A DNA stretch of 64,000 bases from Benincasa hispida (Eukaryota > Streptophyta > Magnoliopsida > Cucurbitales > Cucurbitaceae). The stretch lies in assembly GCF_009727055.1 (NCBI RefSeq), contig NC_052350.1, positions 40,968,372-41,032,371 of the forward strand, in the 5' to 3' direction. Shown here in pieces: positions 49,479 through 61,516 of this stretch. Numbering within the stretch: the stretch's first letter is position 1; each line of letters begins with the position of its first letter. The translations under genes were made by a program, and so were the position numbers. A model generated the notes under the pieces. The model saw only the letters and a program-made list of their open reading frames with translations, was not told the origin of the DNA and did not search any database.

Positions 49479-49779
49479 GGCCTCATTTGGTAACCATTTT
49501 GTTTTTTGTTTTTGTTTTTGAAAATTAAGTCTATGGACACTATTCCACCTCCGAATTTCTTCCTTTCTTATCTATTTTTCACCCAATGGTTAAAAAAATA
49601 AGCCAAATTTTAAGAACTAAAAAAAGTAGCTTTCAAAAAGTTGTTTCTATTTTTGGAATTTGGTTAAGAATTCAACCATTATACTTGAGAAAGATGCAAA
49701 TCATTGTAAGAATTGTGGATGAAATAGGCTTAATTTAAAAAAAACAAAAAAAAAAACCAAATGGTTATCAAACAAGGTC
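49479..49779. mobile_element. Tourist-like MITE
   Basis: The left end is GGCCTCATTTGGTAACC and the reverse-complement right end is GACCTTGTTTGATAACC. TTA occurs on both sides (49476-49478 and 49780-49782). It has about 30 bp of terminal inverted repeat rich in G/T versus A/C and no coding capacity. Confidence 0.85.
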
Positions 49780-49782
49780 TTA

Positions 49783-50046
49783 GTTTTTTGTTTTTATTTT
49801 TTAAAATTAAGCCTATGGACATTACTTTCACTTTCAAATTTCTTCCTTAGTCATCTACTTGTTACCAATAGATTAAAAAACCAAGCCAAATTTTGAAAAC
49901 TAAAAAAAAAAGCTTTTAAAAAATTGTATTTGTTTTTGGAATTTGGGTAAAAATATAACCATTGTAATTGATAAAGATACAAATCATTGTAAAAAATTGA
50001 GAGAAAATAGACTTAATTTTCAAAACCAAAAACAAAAAACGAAACC
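49783..50046. mobile_element. Second MITE copy abutting the first
   Basis: Its interior follows the same order as 49479-49779 (AAATTAAGCCTATGGACATTA, later AAAGATACAAATCATTGTAA). The terminal GGCC...GTAACC parts are missing. TTA lies on both sides (49780-49782 shared, and 50047-50049). Confidence 0.7.
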
Positions 50047-50049
50047 TTA

Positions 50050-51656
50050 GTGATTTTGAACCTAACAAAAGTGGTAGTAACTATTTCAAAATCACTCTAG
50101 ATGTCCCAACACAAACATTTACCTCCTCATTTCTTCCAGTTGAAATATGACAAAAGAAGAAAGTAGTTTCCTTTCTTGGAATTTTAGAAGCGATTATGTA
50201 ATTATGATCCAATGATTAAAATGTAGCAAGAAAAAGCTTTGTGAATGTCTACAAGATTCTTATTCACAAAATGATGGATTTGTTTTCTTATGACATTTTT
50301 TTCAAAACCAAGATTGGTTGTATGTTCTCTGTTCGTGAATATCAAATTATAAATAGAAAAAATGAATGTTATTCCTAATAAAAAAGTAAAATGTCTTAAC
50401 AATTGAACTATGTCTAGGTTAAGTACATTGGTTGTCTATAACGATCAAACCAACTTGCAAATTTATATATTTACTACAATTGATCAGCCAACATAAAACA
50501 ACAAAGATCACAACATGTTTATGATCCCTAGCTTTCATGGGCAATGTTCATGATAACTCTTATAACAGAATTATCTTTACACATTTTGAGTTTTGTTTGA
50601 ATGTCCTCCTGTGTTATTTCAATGATGTTTTACTCAATTTCTTCTTAACATTAGAGTTCTAATTATTTCATCAAAGTTCAATATTGGTCACTAATTGTCC
50701 CTATGTTCTGTTGCTTTTGGCATATTTTAGGCATTCAAAGCAAAAATGTGCTCTTTTAGCACGATTATCTATATTGATTCATTTTATCTTTAATTGAATC
50801 ATCTAATATTTAAAATACGTTAACAAACACTTTTGATTTCTACTTTTAAGAGTAACAATTTAACCCTACGTTTGTAACAATTGAGTTATGTATTTTAAAT
50901 CCAAATACCATTTAGGATATTTTAGGAATAGTTAGTTAATCGTAGAACATTACATCACATGTAAAGACAAGAGTTTGAATCTATAACTTTTTGGTTTTTT
51001 TTTTTTTAACCGAAGGTGAGACTCGAATCTAACCTTTTAGATAATGTAAAGATATCTGAAATTTTAACCATTAAATTATGTTCAAGTTCATCAATAATTA
51101 TGCTTCATAAACATATCTTATGTAAATATGTAAATCATTGGATACATTAACCAAAAATCATCATCAAAACTAGCGGAACTAAACTTAACTAGAAAAGATT
51201 GCATCATCAATTATTAGGAGTCTTTCTCAATCCAATTTAGAACTCAAACTTTAGTTGTTTGATCCTCCACAATAGTCATCCAGCGTTCCGTCCCTGTCAA
51301 AATCTACACGAATCCTATTTGATAACTCCAACGGCTGCCGACATTTTTCACTTGATAACTCTTTGCTTGTAGGATAACTTAATAAATTTGTTATCTGATA
51401 TGTGAAATAAATGATTGCAAAACAGGAGCGATTACGATATAGGTATTATGATACAGGACTCCATGAACGTAACTCAATAACAACTATAATTAAACCGGTA
51501 TCTACATCGATTGGCTAGCCTAATATGTATTTTCGTTTACACAAATGTTAGATAACATTATCGAGTGATCTATCCATCTAATCTACAAAAAGAAATAGGA
51601 AGGATTGAGGGGAAAAACAGAAAATGTTGAATACTATAACAAATATGATTACGTCA
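50050..51656. other. Intergenic DNA downstream of CBP80
   Basis: AT-rich. The last few hundred bases before 51657 are the likely CBP80 3' UTR. No other gene, RNA or bounded repeat is seen. Confidence 0.5.
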
Positions 51657-54600
51657 TTAGATCGAGTCCAATGATCGACGAAGGCCGCTGTAGACTGCTT
51701 TCCTGAAAAGTGGGTGTGAATCTTCTGATAATAAAACTTCTGCATCCAACTTCTCAATGTGTGGCCATATCTGAGCACATCACACAATGAAAATGATTAG
51801 AGTAAGAAACAGTGTTCAGGTTGCTGCATGTTATTCTGAAACTTGTATGAATTGAAAAATACCTCTGAAGCATATTGCCTCGAGAAGGCCTTGACATATC
51901 CCAAGGTGGTTAAACACCATTGTTCATTTTCACCTACAGTGTAGGAATGCTCTGTTCTACCGTTCAAATGACTGCAAAATAAAGAGAACATAGTGGATTC
52001 ACAATTGACATTAAGGAAATGAAAACGATCATGAATTGAAATTTTGGTGAAAAGATGTATTGGATCAGACGAAGAAAACCTTTTTTCAGGTCTTGAGTCT
52101 TCATTGTCCATCTCCATGGCTGATGGTTCTTCAACGTCCATTGCATTCGCATCAGCAGGATTAATAGACTTCAAATCCTGCAGAGTTTGTGCGCTAGATG
52201 CAGCTGGAAGGCGTTCTGTCAATATACTGGAAAAGCTTTTGTACAAAGATAGAAACAATGTCTGCATATGGAAAAAAATTAGTTAAAATGGGAAGATATG
52301 TGCTCTTAAGTTGCTAACTCTACGGCAGAAGCAACAGAAAATCAAGAATGTCCACATCAATATTGGCTCAGGTTTAATGAAAGAGGTGCAAATTATTTCT
52401 AGTCTTGGAATTAATACCTCATTCTCCTCGAGAGCTCGAGCAAGAAGAGCTTCTTTGGCTTCTAAAGAGTCCCGTATCGATATCTCCTGCTCTTTTGCTC
52501 TTCCAGCATAAGATTTCAATCGCTTCAATCTCACGGGATTCTCTCCCAAAACAGGTTCACCATCCACAAGTGCCAGCTTTGATTCAGCAGCACTCAATTC
52601 TTCCTCTGTCCTAGCAACAGCTTCTTCAGCTGCAATAATATCTTTCTTCAGGGAGGATATTTCTTTTCTAAGATCAGAAATACGATTATACGTCTTGCAC
52701 AACACATTCCTTAATATCTGTACATGAGATAATAAGAGAAAAAATTAGTTAAAACTTATTTCCATGTAGATTCCCTCTAATCATGCTCCCCAGAAAGAAA
52801 AAACCACAACTGATAGTAAACTTTCCTTTTAACCAAATACTCAGTTAACACATTGTAAATTATTTTTCAACCTTTAGCTGGATTAAATGTTTAAGAGCAG
52901 GTTAAAATTCTAGTTTTATTTTTCTTTCTCTAAGCAATATGATAAATCGCAAATGTCATATCCTAATGCAATAGCTACCATCACTAATCCTGAAGGAAAC
53001 ACCTAAATTAGATATATGATTCATGTCGAATTCAAAAGACAAATAACAATGAATCTACAGTGAAGTAGCCAAAAAAAAATAATAAAAGGCAATATGTACC
53101 TCCCATGGACGATCTGATGTATGATATTGCTGAATGTTTTCTGAAGAAAAGATCCATTTAACGATGGACAAATTGGAAATTAACCTATAACCCATCATTC
53201 TGTCAATTGCTATCGCCGTCATTTGAGTATTATTCTTCCAGTAAGAACCCACCTCAGATATAACCAAGATCTCCTTATCCACATCATGGCATATTCTTGA
53301 AATAACTTGTCCATATCTCTCCAAGACCGTTATCAAATGAGTGAAACTCTTTGACCCAATATCCAGAAGAGTTTGCACAACCACCACGAGAGAAACATCC
53401 AAACCATGCTTCGGAATTACACTTTCATCCAGCCAGGAAATTATTTCACGTGCTGGAGCCCGTCCTTTCACCAAATTGTATAATTCAGCAGACAGTGCAT
53501 GTTGTTCACTTTTTTCTCCATCATCTTCAGTGGAAAATTTGAAGCTTGGTCCACTCTTGGGAGGTAGCAACTCTTCTAAACCAGGTGCATTCTCAATGCT
53601 CTGCATTCGCACAAGCACAATATACTTAACATGTCAGAAAACAACGAGAGAACTCAGGAAGGATTAGCTCCACACTCATTGTTCTTCTCATGTTCTCCAA
53701 TAAATCATACATTCCGTATTGTCTATGGACCATTTTATTTTACAAACATACAGTACAAATATCTGAATAATAGAAATATCTATGACAAAAATGTCAATAG
53801 TTTCAAGCATGATAAATACCTGTTTTACTTTATCCCAATATGATAGACGGACCTCTCGATCCAGAACCTCCTTCACAAACACTCTTTGTGGGGCCCATTT
53901 TGGAAGTTCTAATACATAAGCCCATTCTTCCCATGGCCATATAAATTGAAAGTTCGATCTGCATAAACGGTGGCAGAAATAGTGTAAATATCCAGGCAAT
54001 TTAACTTTAAAAGGAGAGCATAAGTATTTCAGTATGATGCAAGCATCCACAGATAGTACATCTTGAACATAACAATGGTACACATTAGCTGTTGTAGATT
54101 GCTTCAGAAAAATGACACATTAAAAATAATTAACACAGTACATGTAGCAAATTGTTTTTGAAAAGAGATTGCATGCCTAAAGGTAATTCCAAAATCTCTC
54201 ACAAGTGATCAAGACACACAACTTCTATGCCATGTCAAGATGTTTGTGGGAAGTTTGAAACTCATTTTAAATTATTTCACTATTAGATGGACAGGCAAAT
54301 AGAAGCCACGGTCGAACTGTTAAACATTTAGTTGGATTCTTAAGAAATGGCTTGCCAAAGTAATGGAATATATGCATTCCACAAGAAAAATTCACATTTA
54401 GACAAAAGATTTACCGGCAAAGCTTCATACTTGAGGTTGAACTCATCTCCCTTGTTTAATGGTTGAACAAGCAATTTTAACTTTTGTAAATTTCAGTCAA
54501 TAAGCTTAGTCTGTGGTTGTCATGTATAGAAGACATATGATGAGGTTATCAAATTTTAGGTTTTTTTCCTTTTGTCTCATTCTCGTATCATTGCCAATTG

Positions 54601-57600
54601 TGAAGTCCACAATTTCCTCAACCTTATAATGACAGTCTAAGGAACTAAGGGACAAGGGGATATGGCATCCCCCACCCAAAGGAAGAATTTCATGACGACC
54701 AAATCTAAGTCAATGGTAATCTATTGAGTAGTTACAAAACAACCTTTGTGGGTGTGAATTTTTTCATACTTTTATATGACTATTTTTTAAAACGGAAACA
54801 AACCTTTTATTGATATAATGAAAAAGACTAATGCTCAAAGTACAATGAAACAAGAAGCATAAAAGCCATTAAGGCTAGAACTAGGAATCAGTAGAAGCAC
54901 TCAGCATCTCAGCTGGGTTGAGACACTCTTAGCACCCTCATCATATCTAACACAAAAAACAAATAGGGAAAGATTACAAATTCTCATCTCAACATGATTA
55001 CAATGGAGATATAAAAGCATTCCAATTAAGACAAATATTCTAAATAATATAGTCAACATAGAGATTAGATTGGGAACACCAAAATGAAGCTAACAAACGA
55101 GTTGAACCAAATCGGTTTGACCAATCATAGAAAGATCGTTGATTGCATTCAAACCATAATTCCACGACCTTACTTGAACAGGATTTGTTCTATAGGTTGT
55201 ACAAGTGTGTCCTTGAGTTCTAAGGAGCGTTCAAACCATAATTATGAAATCAAGGCTTTAACTGCATATGACCAAAGGAGCTGGGCTTTTCTTGAGTAGT
55301 AGGCCTACTAGAACTTGGGCAATATTGTTTCAAAATGAAGGACCAAAGACCCAATGTGTATTGAAGTAAGAAAATAACTTCCACCAACAATTGCTAGAAT
55401 ATGGGCAGTCAAACAATAAGTGTTGTAGATTTTCTCCATTGGCATAACAAAGAGGGTAAATGGAGGGAGAAAGACATTGGAATTGAATCTTAAGCTGCAA
55501 CATCTCCGAGCAATTAAGGGAGCCAAAAAGAAAAATCCAAAATAGAATATAAATGCGCTTGAGGCTTCTGGACTATGTTCGGCCATACCTAGTCATACCA
55601 ATTTAAGATTTGTAAAAAGTTTTTAATTAAATTTAAGGCATATGCCTCAAGATTTATGTCTCGCTTCTTCAAAAGAAAAAACTTCACGATGTTCTTCAGC
55701 CTTTTAAAACCTCTTGTTGTCTACAAAGAATTAGACCGTTTGAGAATGAAAAACCAGCGTAAAATGCCATTGGATATGATTCTGGGTGAAGGTCGCACAA
55801 GGAGTGAGGATCACTTTTAGGGAAGAGGCAAGGGTGAGACAATTTTGTGGTAACATGGCGCTAGTAATTTCTTAGAATATCCAGCTAAAAGAGCATCTTC
55901 TGGATCTCCCCTAGCAAGAGAATGCAAGGAGATTGGCTTTTTGGAACACTCTTCAAAATAAAGTTCAAAAGAGATGGTCTACCTAGAAAAAGTTTTTTTC
56001 CCCTCTAAGGGAGAAGATTTACACTAATTCAATCAATGTTGAGAGGGTTCCTGATATACGAAGAATAGGGGTTAATTGAGTAATTAGGCAATATTCTAGG
56101 TTAATTCCCTTTTTGCCCCCACTTGTAGTAAAACTCTATAAATAGGAACATTCTCCTCTTGTATGAAACATATTACTTATTCTAATAAAAGATTTACAAT
56201 CTTGATCCTTGGGGAACCCTTGAGGCTACTTAGGCTACATCAATTTGGTATCAAAGCATCCGTCTGGGCCAACTTTGATTGGCACCAATGGAAGATTGGG
56301 AAATTCTTGGAGACGCCGATCACAAGAGGGAGCTTCATGAGTTGTGCTCGTTGTCGAACAATTCACATCTAATTAGAAGGAACCCTTGAAATTCCAAAAA
56401 AGAAAGAAGAAACCAAAGATTTTTCAAGATTTTGAAAGAATGAACTATTGACGATCAAAGAAGATGTCCAAGAAAAAACCAGTAGTTGTTATAGGAAAGA
56501 AAATCGATTTTACTTCCAAAAACAATGTTGGAATTCTGACTCAAGTGATTCAGAAGAAGAATTTCAACATACTAATTTCGTCCATACTCGATTTTCTCAA
56601 AAAACCTATCATTATCCACATTGGAAATTTGATTCTAGTGATTTTAGTGACTCCGAAGACGTTTCTAAGTCAATTTAGGATGGAATAAGAAGGCAACAAT
56701 ATTGAAAAAGGGCTCAACGATACAATTAAACCCATTTTTCAAGAAATCAACATAAAGATGCGGAGTTAGATGAATTCAAGAATCATCAGGAATGGATTTT
56801 TATAGCTCAAGAGAACATTCAAGACTCGAAACTATTCTTTTGGTTATGAAACACGATGAAAAAAGGTTGATTCAAGAAAATCAATGGATGAGTTCTATTT
56901 CCACTACAAGATTGAAATATAACCAAGAATCCAACAAAATGACTACTTTGATCCTGTAGTATCGGAGGAAATAAAGAAAACAACAAAAAAAATCCAACAT
57001 TCATTGGAAAAAATAACTCAACATATTGATCATTTATCAATTCATTTGCAAGAGTTCAAGAACGGACTGATTTCACATACGGAAGAAAAAACAAATGAAT
57101 CACAGCCGGAAACTTTTCAAATAGAAAATTTTGAAGATAGAATTGGGAAAAATGTTGTTGAGACCCACGTAGTTAACAGAGATGATTGGGACAAAAATCA
57201 TGCGAACGAAGTAGAAGAAAAAAAAAGAATTTGAAGATGTTAATTTGAAAATTGTCTCCAGTGAAGAAGAAAAATCCAACGATGAAGATGGAAAAGAGAT
57301 ATCGAACACCGAGCAAGAATCGAGCAAGAACAACGACATACTGATTGTGTTGGAAATGGATCACCAAATTATTAAAGAACTTGAAGCGAATGATAAAGAA
57401 AACGTGATTCTTGAACGATTCTCTTTGGAAGGTGATTTTTTAGTGATTGGTCCTTTAAATACGGTTTTGAATGAGCTTGAAGGAAACATCTTTCTTGGCT
57501 TTATGTCTAATGGAGAAGTTCATCTTTTGGTGGCAATATTGGATTTTTTGTCTCGAATTTATACCTTTGATCATTAATATTTTTGTTTAAAATGTAGGAG

Positions 57601-60600
57601 ATTAGTTTGGTCATACTCCGTTGAACAAGTTAATTTAATTCGTTGTTTGCTTCAAAAAAATTTTCTTTTTAAAACTCAAGTACGAGTTTTCTTTTTGGAG
57701 GGGTAGAATGATGTAAGAAGAATAGGGGTTAATTGGGTAATTAGGCAATATTCTAGGTTAATTCCCTTTTTACCCCCACTTGTAGTAAAACTCTAGAAAT
57801 AGGAACATTCCCCTCTTGTATAAAACACATTATTCATTCTAATAAAAGATTTACAAACTTGATTCTTGGAGGATTAGTCCTTGAGACTACTTAGGCTATA
57901 TCAGATCCCTAACTATTTATCAATCTTTAGGATTCCAATCTCAATGAGTAAGTCTATTGGGAAAGTGGTGAGGAACTACTTTTGTGGAGTTGAAAAAGGG
58001 GGAGGTGTTAGGTACAAGAAAACGCTAAAGATGACTATATTGCAATATAAATGAAGATATTAGAATATCAATAGTCTTTCAAGAAAAGTTCCGTTTTCAG
58101 AGCACCTCACTTTTCAATTTTCAGTTCTTGTTTGCTTCGGTTTCATATTTTGTCTTTTTGTATTTTGTCTCATTGTAATTGTAGGGTAAAGGTTTTTCAA
58201 ACGGATACCGCTTTCGACTTTCCTATTTCATTATATCAACGAAAAGCTCCGTTTCCGTTTTTTTAAAAAAATCAATAGTCTTTCAAGAGGACTATGTCTC
58301 TTCCAACCAATGCACAAAGAACTGGCTTACCAAAATGATCCTCTCCCCCTAATGTGCTCAACTCCCCTTATTTATAACCAATGCACCACTATCAAATTTC
58401 CCCTTACTATTATCGAACTAATATTCCAGAAATATCCCTTATATAGGAGAGTCCCACCTAGTAAAGTAGGAGGTGGTCACGAAACCAGTGGATCTAGGAG
58501 GTTTAGGACTTGAGTTTGCGGTTGCATAACAAGACTTTATTGGCCAAGTGATTGTGTCTTCCATGAAACCTGGTATGTGACATAGGGTTATTGTGAGCAA
58601 GTATGTCCTACAAACTTTTGAGTTGTGTGGGTTTTAAGTGCCTTAGCAAAAACTACAGGAAAGCATTTGCTTCAGGTTTCCCATTTTTTCTCATTTTACG
58701 CATAGTTCTGTTGGGAAAGGCTCGAAAACTTATTTTCAGGAATACCATTGGGTGAGGGATAAACCTTTGTGTATTCTGCTCATGCATTTATATCATATTT
58801 TGAACAAAAGGTGCTTTCAGTGTCCCAAATGTTGCCTTTCCATATCCTTCCTGCACAATTTCCTTAGACTTCTGGTGGCCTCTGTCTTACGGAGAGGTGA
58901 CGGATGTTTAGGGTCTCATCACCATCCTGCAAGACTTCCAAGTGTGCTCAAGGAGTAGGAATATTTGTATATGGTCCATTGATCCTTTTGGGGGTTTTCA
59001 TGTCATTCTTTCCTCCATATCTTTTCTGTCGCTTTTCCCTCCCTGGTTGCCTCTACTTTCTCCTCCGGGGCAAGTTTAAAATTCAAAAGAAGGTTATGCT
59101 TATTGCATGGCAGGTTTTACATGGGAGAGTGAATACCTTGGGTCGTGTCCAAAGGCATTCTTTCTTCATTTCGTTCCCGTAGTGGTGCATTCTTTGCAGA
59201 AGCCTTGAGCAGGACCTCAATCATTTTCTTATGAGGTTTCAGTTTGCTCAATCTTTTTGGGGGCCATTGGAGAGCCTTGTTAGGTGTGTGTGGTGCTCAA
59301 GGTAGATCCGGTTGTTCGTTGTTGGAGGAGGTGCTTTTGAATTCCCTTTTAAGGGAATGGGCACAATCTTGTGCATGCAGGCTTTTATGTTGTTTTGTGG
59401 TTTATTTGGTTGGAAAGGAACCATAGAAATTTTAGGGAGGTTGAGAAATTGGCAAGGAGGTTTGGGAGGAGGTTAGGATTAATGTCTCCTTTTAGGCCTC
59501 CCTCACTAGGTTTTTTTGTAATTATATCTTGGTCCAGTTCTCCTTTTGTGTAATTTGTTTGGGTTCTTTTTTCAGGCTTGTTATATATATAAATCTATAA
59601 AAGATTAAAAAGGTAGAAGTATCCATTAATTCTGAAAAAGACAACAAGCCTAAATTAAGGTGAGAATAAATTGAACTCCATATTCGAGGAAAAGAAAACA
59701 AGATAAATAATATGAGCATTCCAAAATCCATAAAGCCCCAACACATTTATTTCAGGAAAGTTAATGCAAGCACACATGATAATGAGTTCGAAGTTCAAAC
59801 TTACAAATGGTGTGAAAACCAAAGTATCAACCGTATGCGGCATTCCATGTCTAAATCAGCTATTTTCTCAAATAGGGCACGAACTGCACCAGCTACAACT
59901 GCAGGAAAGGCCCCAGGAAGAGCCTAAATATACCTCATAGTCATATATTTTCACATAAGAATTTTTTGGTCAAAAAAGAAAGAGAAAAAGGAACCACCCA
60001 AACATATGAGGAAAAAGAAAACAAAACAAAATATAACACGTGTACAATAACAAAAGCACATACCTTACAAAGGTCAATAATGACCAGAGTATAATAAATA
60101 GGCTTGAATGGCGGTTGTGGTAGCATGAGTAGCTGCAAATAATTTCATTTTTTTTTTTTTTTTTTGGGTGGAGGGAAGCAACTATGAGTCTGACACTTCA
60201 AAAAATCATAAAAACTCAATATAAAGAGAAAAATAAAAAAATGAAAATTTTAAAAATGGAAGAAAACTATAGATTAAAATAGCTCAATCTTTACTTATGG
60301 GTTTAATGTTTAGAGAGAAGTCAACACTCAAATCTTCTTTTTTAATAGGAAACGAGATAATATATTCAATCAAGGCAAAAGAAGAACACAGCCTAAGGGA
60401 AAAGGGTCGAGGGGGCCCTCCCCGAGGAACTAATGAAGGAAAGCCTTTGGAAAATAGTTTGTGTTTTTTTTTTTTAAAAAAAAAAAGTGATATGATGAAA
60501 AGAGACAAATGCTCAAAATACAAGAATGAGCAAGGATACGGAAAATAGTTTGTGTTATTCCCAAAAAGAATTTTGAATAGACAGAATTAGAAGATCTTCA

Positions 60601-60904
60601 AAGACACTTAAAGAAACCTCGGGGAAACTCATGACCTAATTACTGTTGATTCTTCCTCTCAATGTCCTAGATCTGCACACTTTTATAATCATCCCCTCCC
60701 CTTAATGCCAATAAGAGATCTTTAACTTTGCCTTTTGTACATTTCATTCTCATAAAATTGAAAAAGAGGGAGTGAACTAATGTTTTATTAATTAACAAGA
60801 ATGATAGTCGCATACCTGCGAGAAAATTGTCTCTGCCATAAGATACTCGTATCTAAAAGGTACAGGAAGGCCAACCATGAAAGATGCACATTCCTTTCGA
60901 CTAG
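51657..60904 (-). CDS. CBP80: Nuclear cap-binding protein subunit 1 (CBP80/ABH1), C-terminal two thirds
   Basis: Nine exons (complement) are visible: about 60904/60900-60816, 60132-60064, 59923-59805, 53958-53820, 53600-53100, 52717-52418, 52261-52080, 51971-51863, 51770-51657, ending in TAA. All internal phases agree, giving about 540 residues; CBP80 proteins are about 850 long, so the N-terminus lies past the window end. Recognisable blocks are MVGLPVPFRYEYLMAETIFS, YYTLVIIDLCKALPGAFPAV, LDMECRIRLILWFSHHL, FIWPWEEWAYVLELPKWAP, VVQTLLDIGSKSFTHL, TAIAIDRMMGYRLISN, EPVLGENPVRLKRLKS and RQYASEIWPHIEKL. These are the MIF4G-like helical repeats and the C-terminal part of the large nuclear cap-binding subunit. 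With CBP20 it binds the m7G cap and acts in splicing, pri-miRNA processing and ABA responses. The 53959-59804 intron (5.8 kb) carries transposons. No stop or frameshift is seen in any exon. Confidence 0.93.
54785..55620 (-). pseudogene. LINE 3' fragment in the long CBP80 intron
   Basis: The minus-strand tail lies at 54785-54830 (reverse complement of CATTATATCAATAAAAGG). The frame 55308-55586 gives the ORF2 C-terminal zf-RVT end with frameshifts, resembling the copy at 26741-26974. Confidence 0.7.
56052..56242 (+). repeat. 5' LTR of the small LTR element
   Basis: It begins TGATATACG and ends GGCTACATCA. It contains a TATA box (CTCTATAAATAG) and an AATAAAAG polyadenylation-type signal. Confidence 0.92.
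57709..57903 (+). repeat. 3' LTR of the small LTR element
   Basis: It begins TGATGTAAG and ends GGCTATATCA. The TATA box of the 5' LTR reads TAGAAAT here, one of many differences between the two LTRs. Confidence 0.92.
58085..58270 (+). mobile_element. 186-bp LINE 3' end with exact 18-bp target duplication
   Basis: ATCAATAGTCTTTCAAGA occurs at 58067-58084 and 58271-58288. The insert ends CATTATATCAACGAAAAGC, then CCGTTTCCG and a T/A-rich tail, the family 3' end. Confidence 0.92.
58640..59590 (+). pseudogene. LINE ORF2 C-terminal fragment, plus strand, CBP80 intron
   Basis: Translations in shifting frames give EYHWVRDKPLCILLMHLYHI, then KVMLIAWQVLHGRVNTLGRV, then FIWLERNHRNFREVEK. This is the same region and orientation as 38340-39030. 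It ends just before CBP80 exon 59805-59923. Confidence 0.8.
60466..60539 (-). mobile_element. 74-bp LINE tail with exact 17-bp target duplication
   Basis: GGAAAATAGTTTGTGTT occurs at 60449-60465 and 60540-60556. The insert is a T/A tract (minus-strand tail) plus about 50 bases of LINE 3' UTR (reverse complement ends GAGCATTTGTCTC). It lies in the CBP80 intron 60133-60815. Confidence 0.9.
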
Positions 60905-61262
60905 CTTTGCATGAAACAAGAAAAAAAAACATTGTAACATGTCGTCGAATTATAAAATGTTATATTTTATCGATAACATTTCATTCGATAAAAATATCAA
61001 AAGAACTCTACACTATGTTCTTAAATAGAGCTAATTGAATAGTAAAAGAATTTACAAGCAGACCAGTCGCTAAAAGGTACAAGAGCCGAACTTGGAGGAC
61101 CTGTCCATTCCCTTAGGTGGCTTGAGATTAAAAGAATATGTGATATCTTTGACATTTTTAATATAAGAAATTAGAGAATGTTTGAATGCATTATAGAGGA
61201 GAATGCACAATCAGAATGGGGCAATAAAGCCTATGAGAACAAGACATACAATCTGTGAAAAC
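60905..61262. other. CBP80 intron sequence next to the Ty3 insertion
   Basis: No further CBP80 exon or mobile element is recognised between the exon at about 60900 and the 3' LTR. Confidence 0.45.
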
Positions 61263-61267
61263 CATAG

Positions 61268-61442
61268 TGGTGCAATACCAAAAGACTAATTCTTGAATGA
61301 AATGATTCTCTCTATAAATGGGAGAGAATGATCTTATTTATAGAATAAATTAGTTACAAGATGTCTAACTATTACAACAACTAACAATTAACTAACTCCT
61401 TGGTTATTTACAAAAAGGGCCTTTTGGCCTTACACCAATCCA
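61268..61442 (-). repeat. 3' LTR of the Ty3/gypsy derivative
   Basis: On the minus strand it starts TGGATTGGTGTAAGG directly after the polypurine tract and ends GCACCA. That matches the GGCACCA seen before the primer binding site at the window edge. A TATAAATAA promoter-like box lies inside. The adjacent 5 bases (CTATG on the minus strand) are the expected target duplication, but the partner is outside the window. Confidence 0.75.
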
Positions 61443-61516
61443 CCCCTCCCAAAATCAAACTCATCCTCCAATGGGTTAAGAAGCTAAATAAAAGTCATCC
61501 GGTGCATAATATGACT

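Larger units (their letters stand above)
56052..57903 (+). mobile_element. Small non-autonomous LTR retrotransposon in a CBP80 intron
   Basis: Two direct terminal repeats (56052-56242, 191 bp; 57709-57903, 195 bp) both start TGAT and end ATCA. A tRNA-Met-type primer binding site (TGGTATCAAAGC) follows the 5' LTR at 56246, and a polypurine tract (GGAGGGGTAGAA) directly precedes the 3' LTR. The flanks are GTTCC (56047-56051) and GATCC (57904-57908), a 5-bp target duplication with one mismatch. The 5' LTR has TATAAATA and AATAAA signals. The 1.47-kb interior has only short acidic, charged reading frames (for example 57004-57234 and 57245-57577) and no protease, RT, RNase H or integrase that I recognise. 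It therefore resembles a TRIM/TR-GAG-like passenger element. LTR divergence (well over ten differences by eye) says it is old. Confidence 0.9.

Noticed and set aside
60905..61262. Possible extra CBP80 exon next to the Ty3 3' LTR
   Set aside because: No stretch translates to a recognisable CBP80 segment with splice sites in the right phase. The upstream exons are presumably beyond the window.
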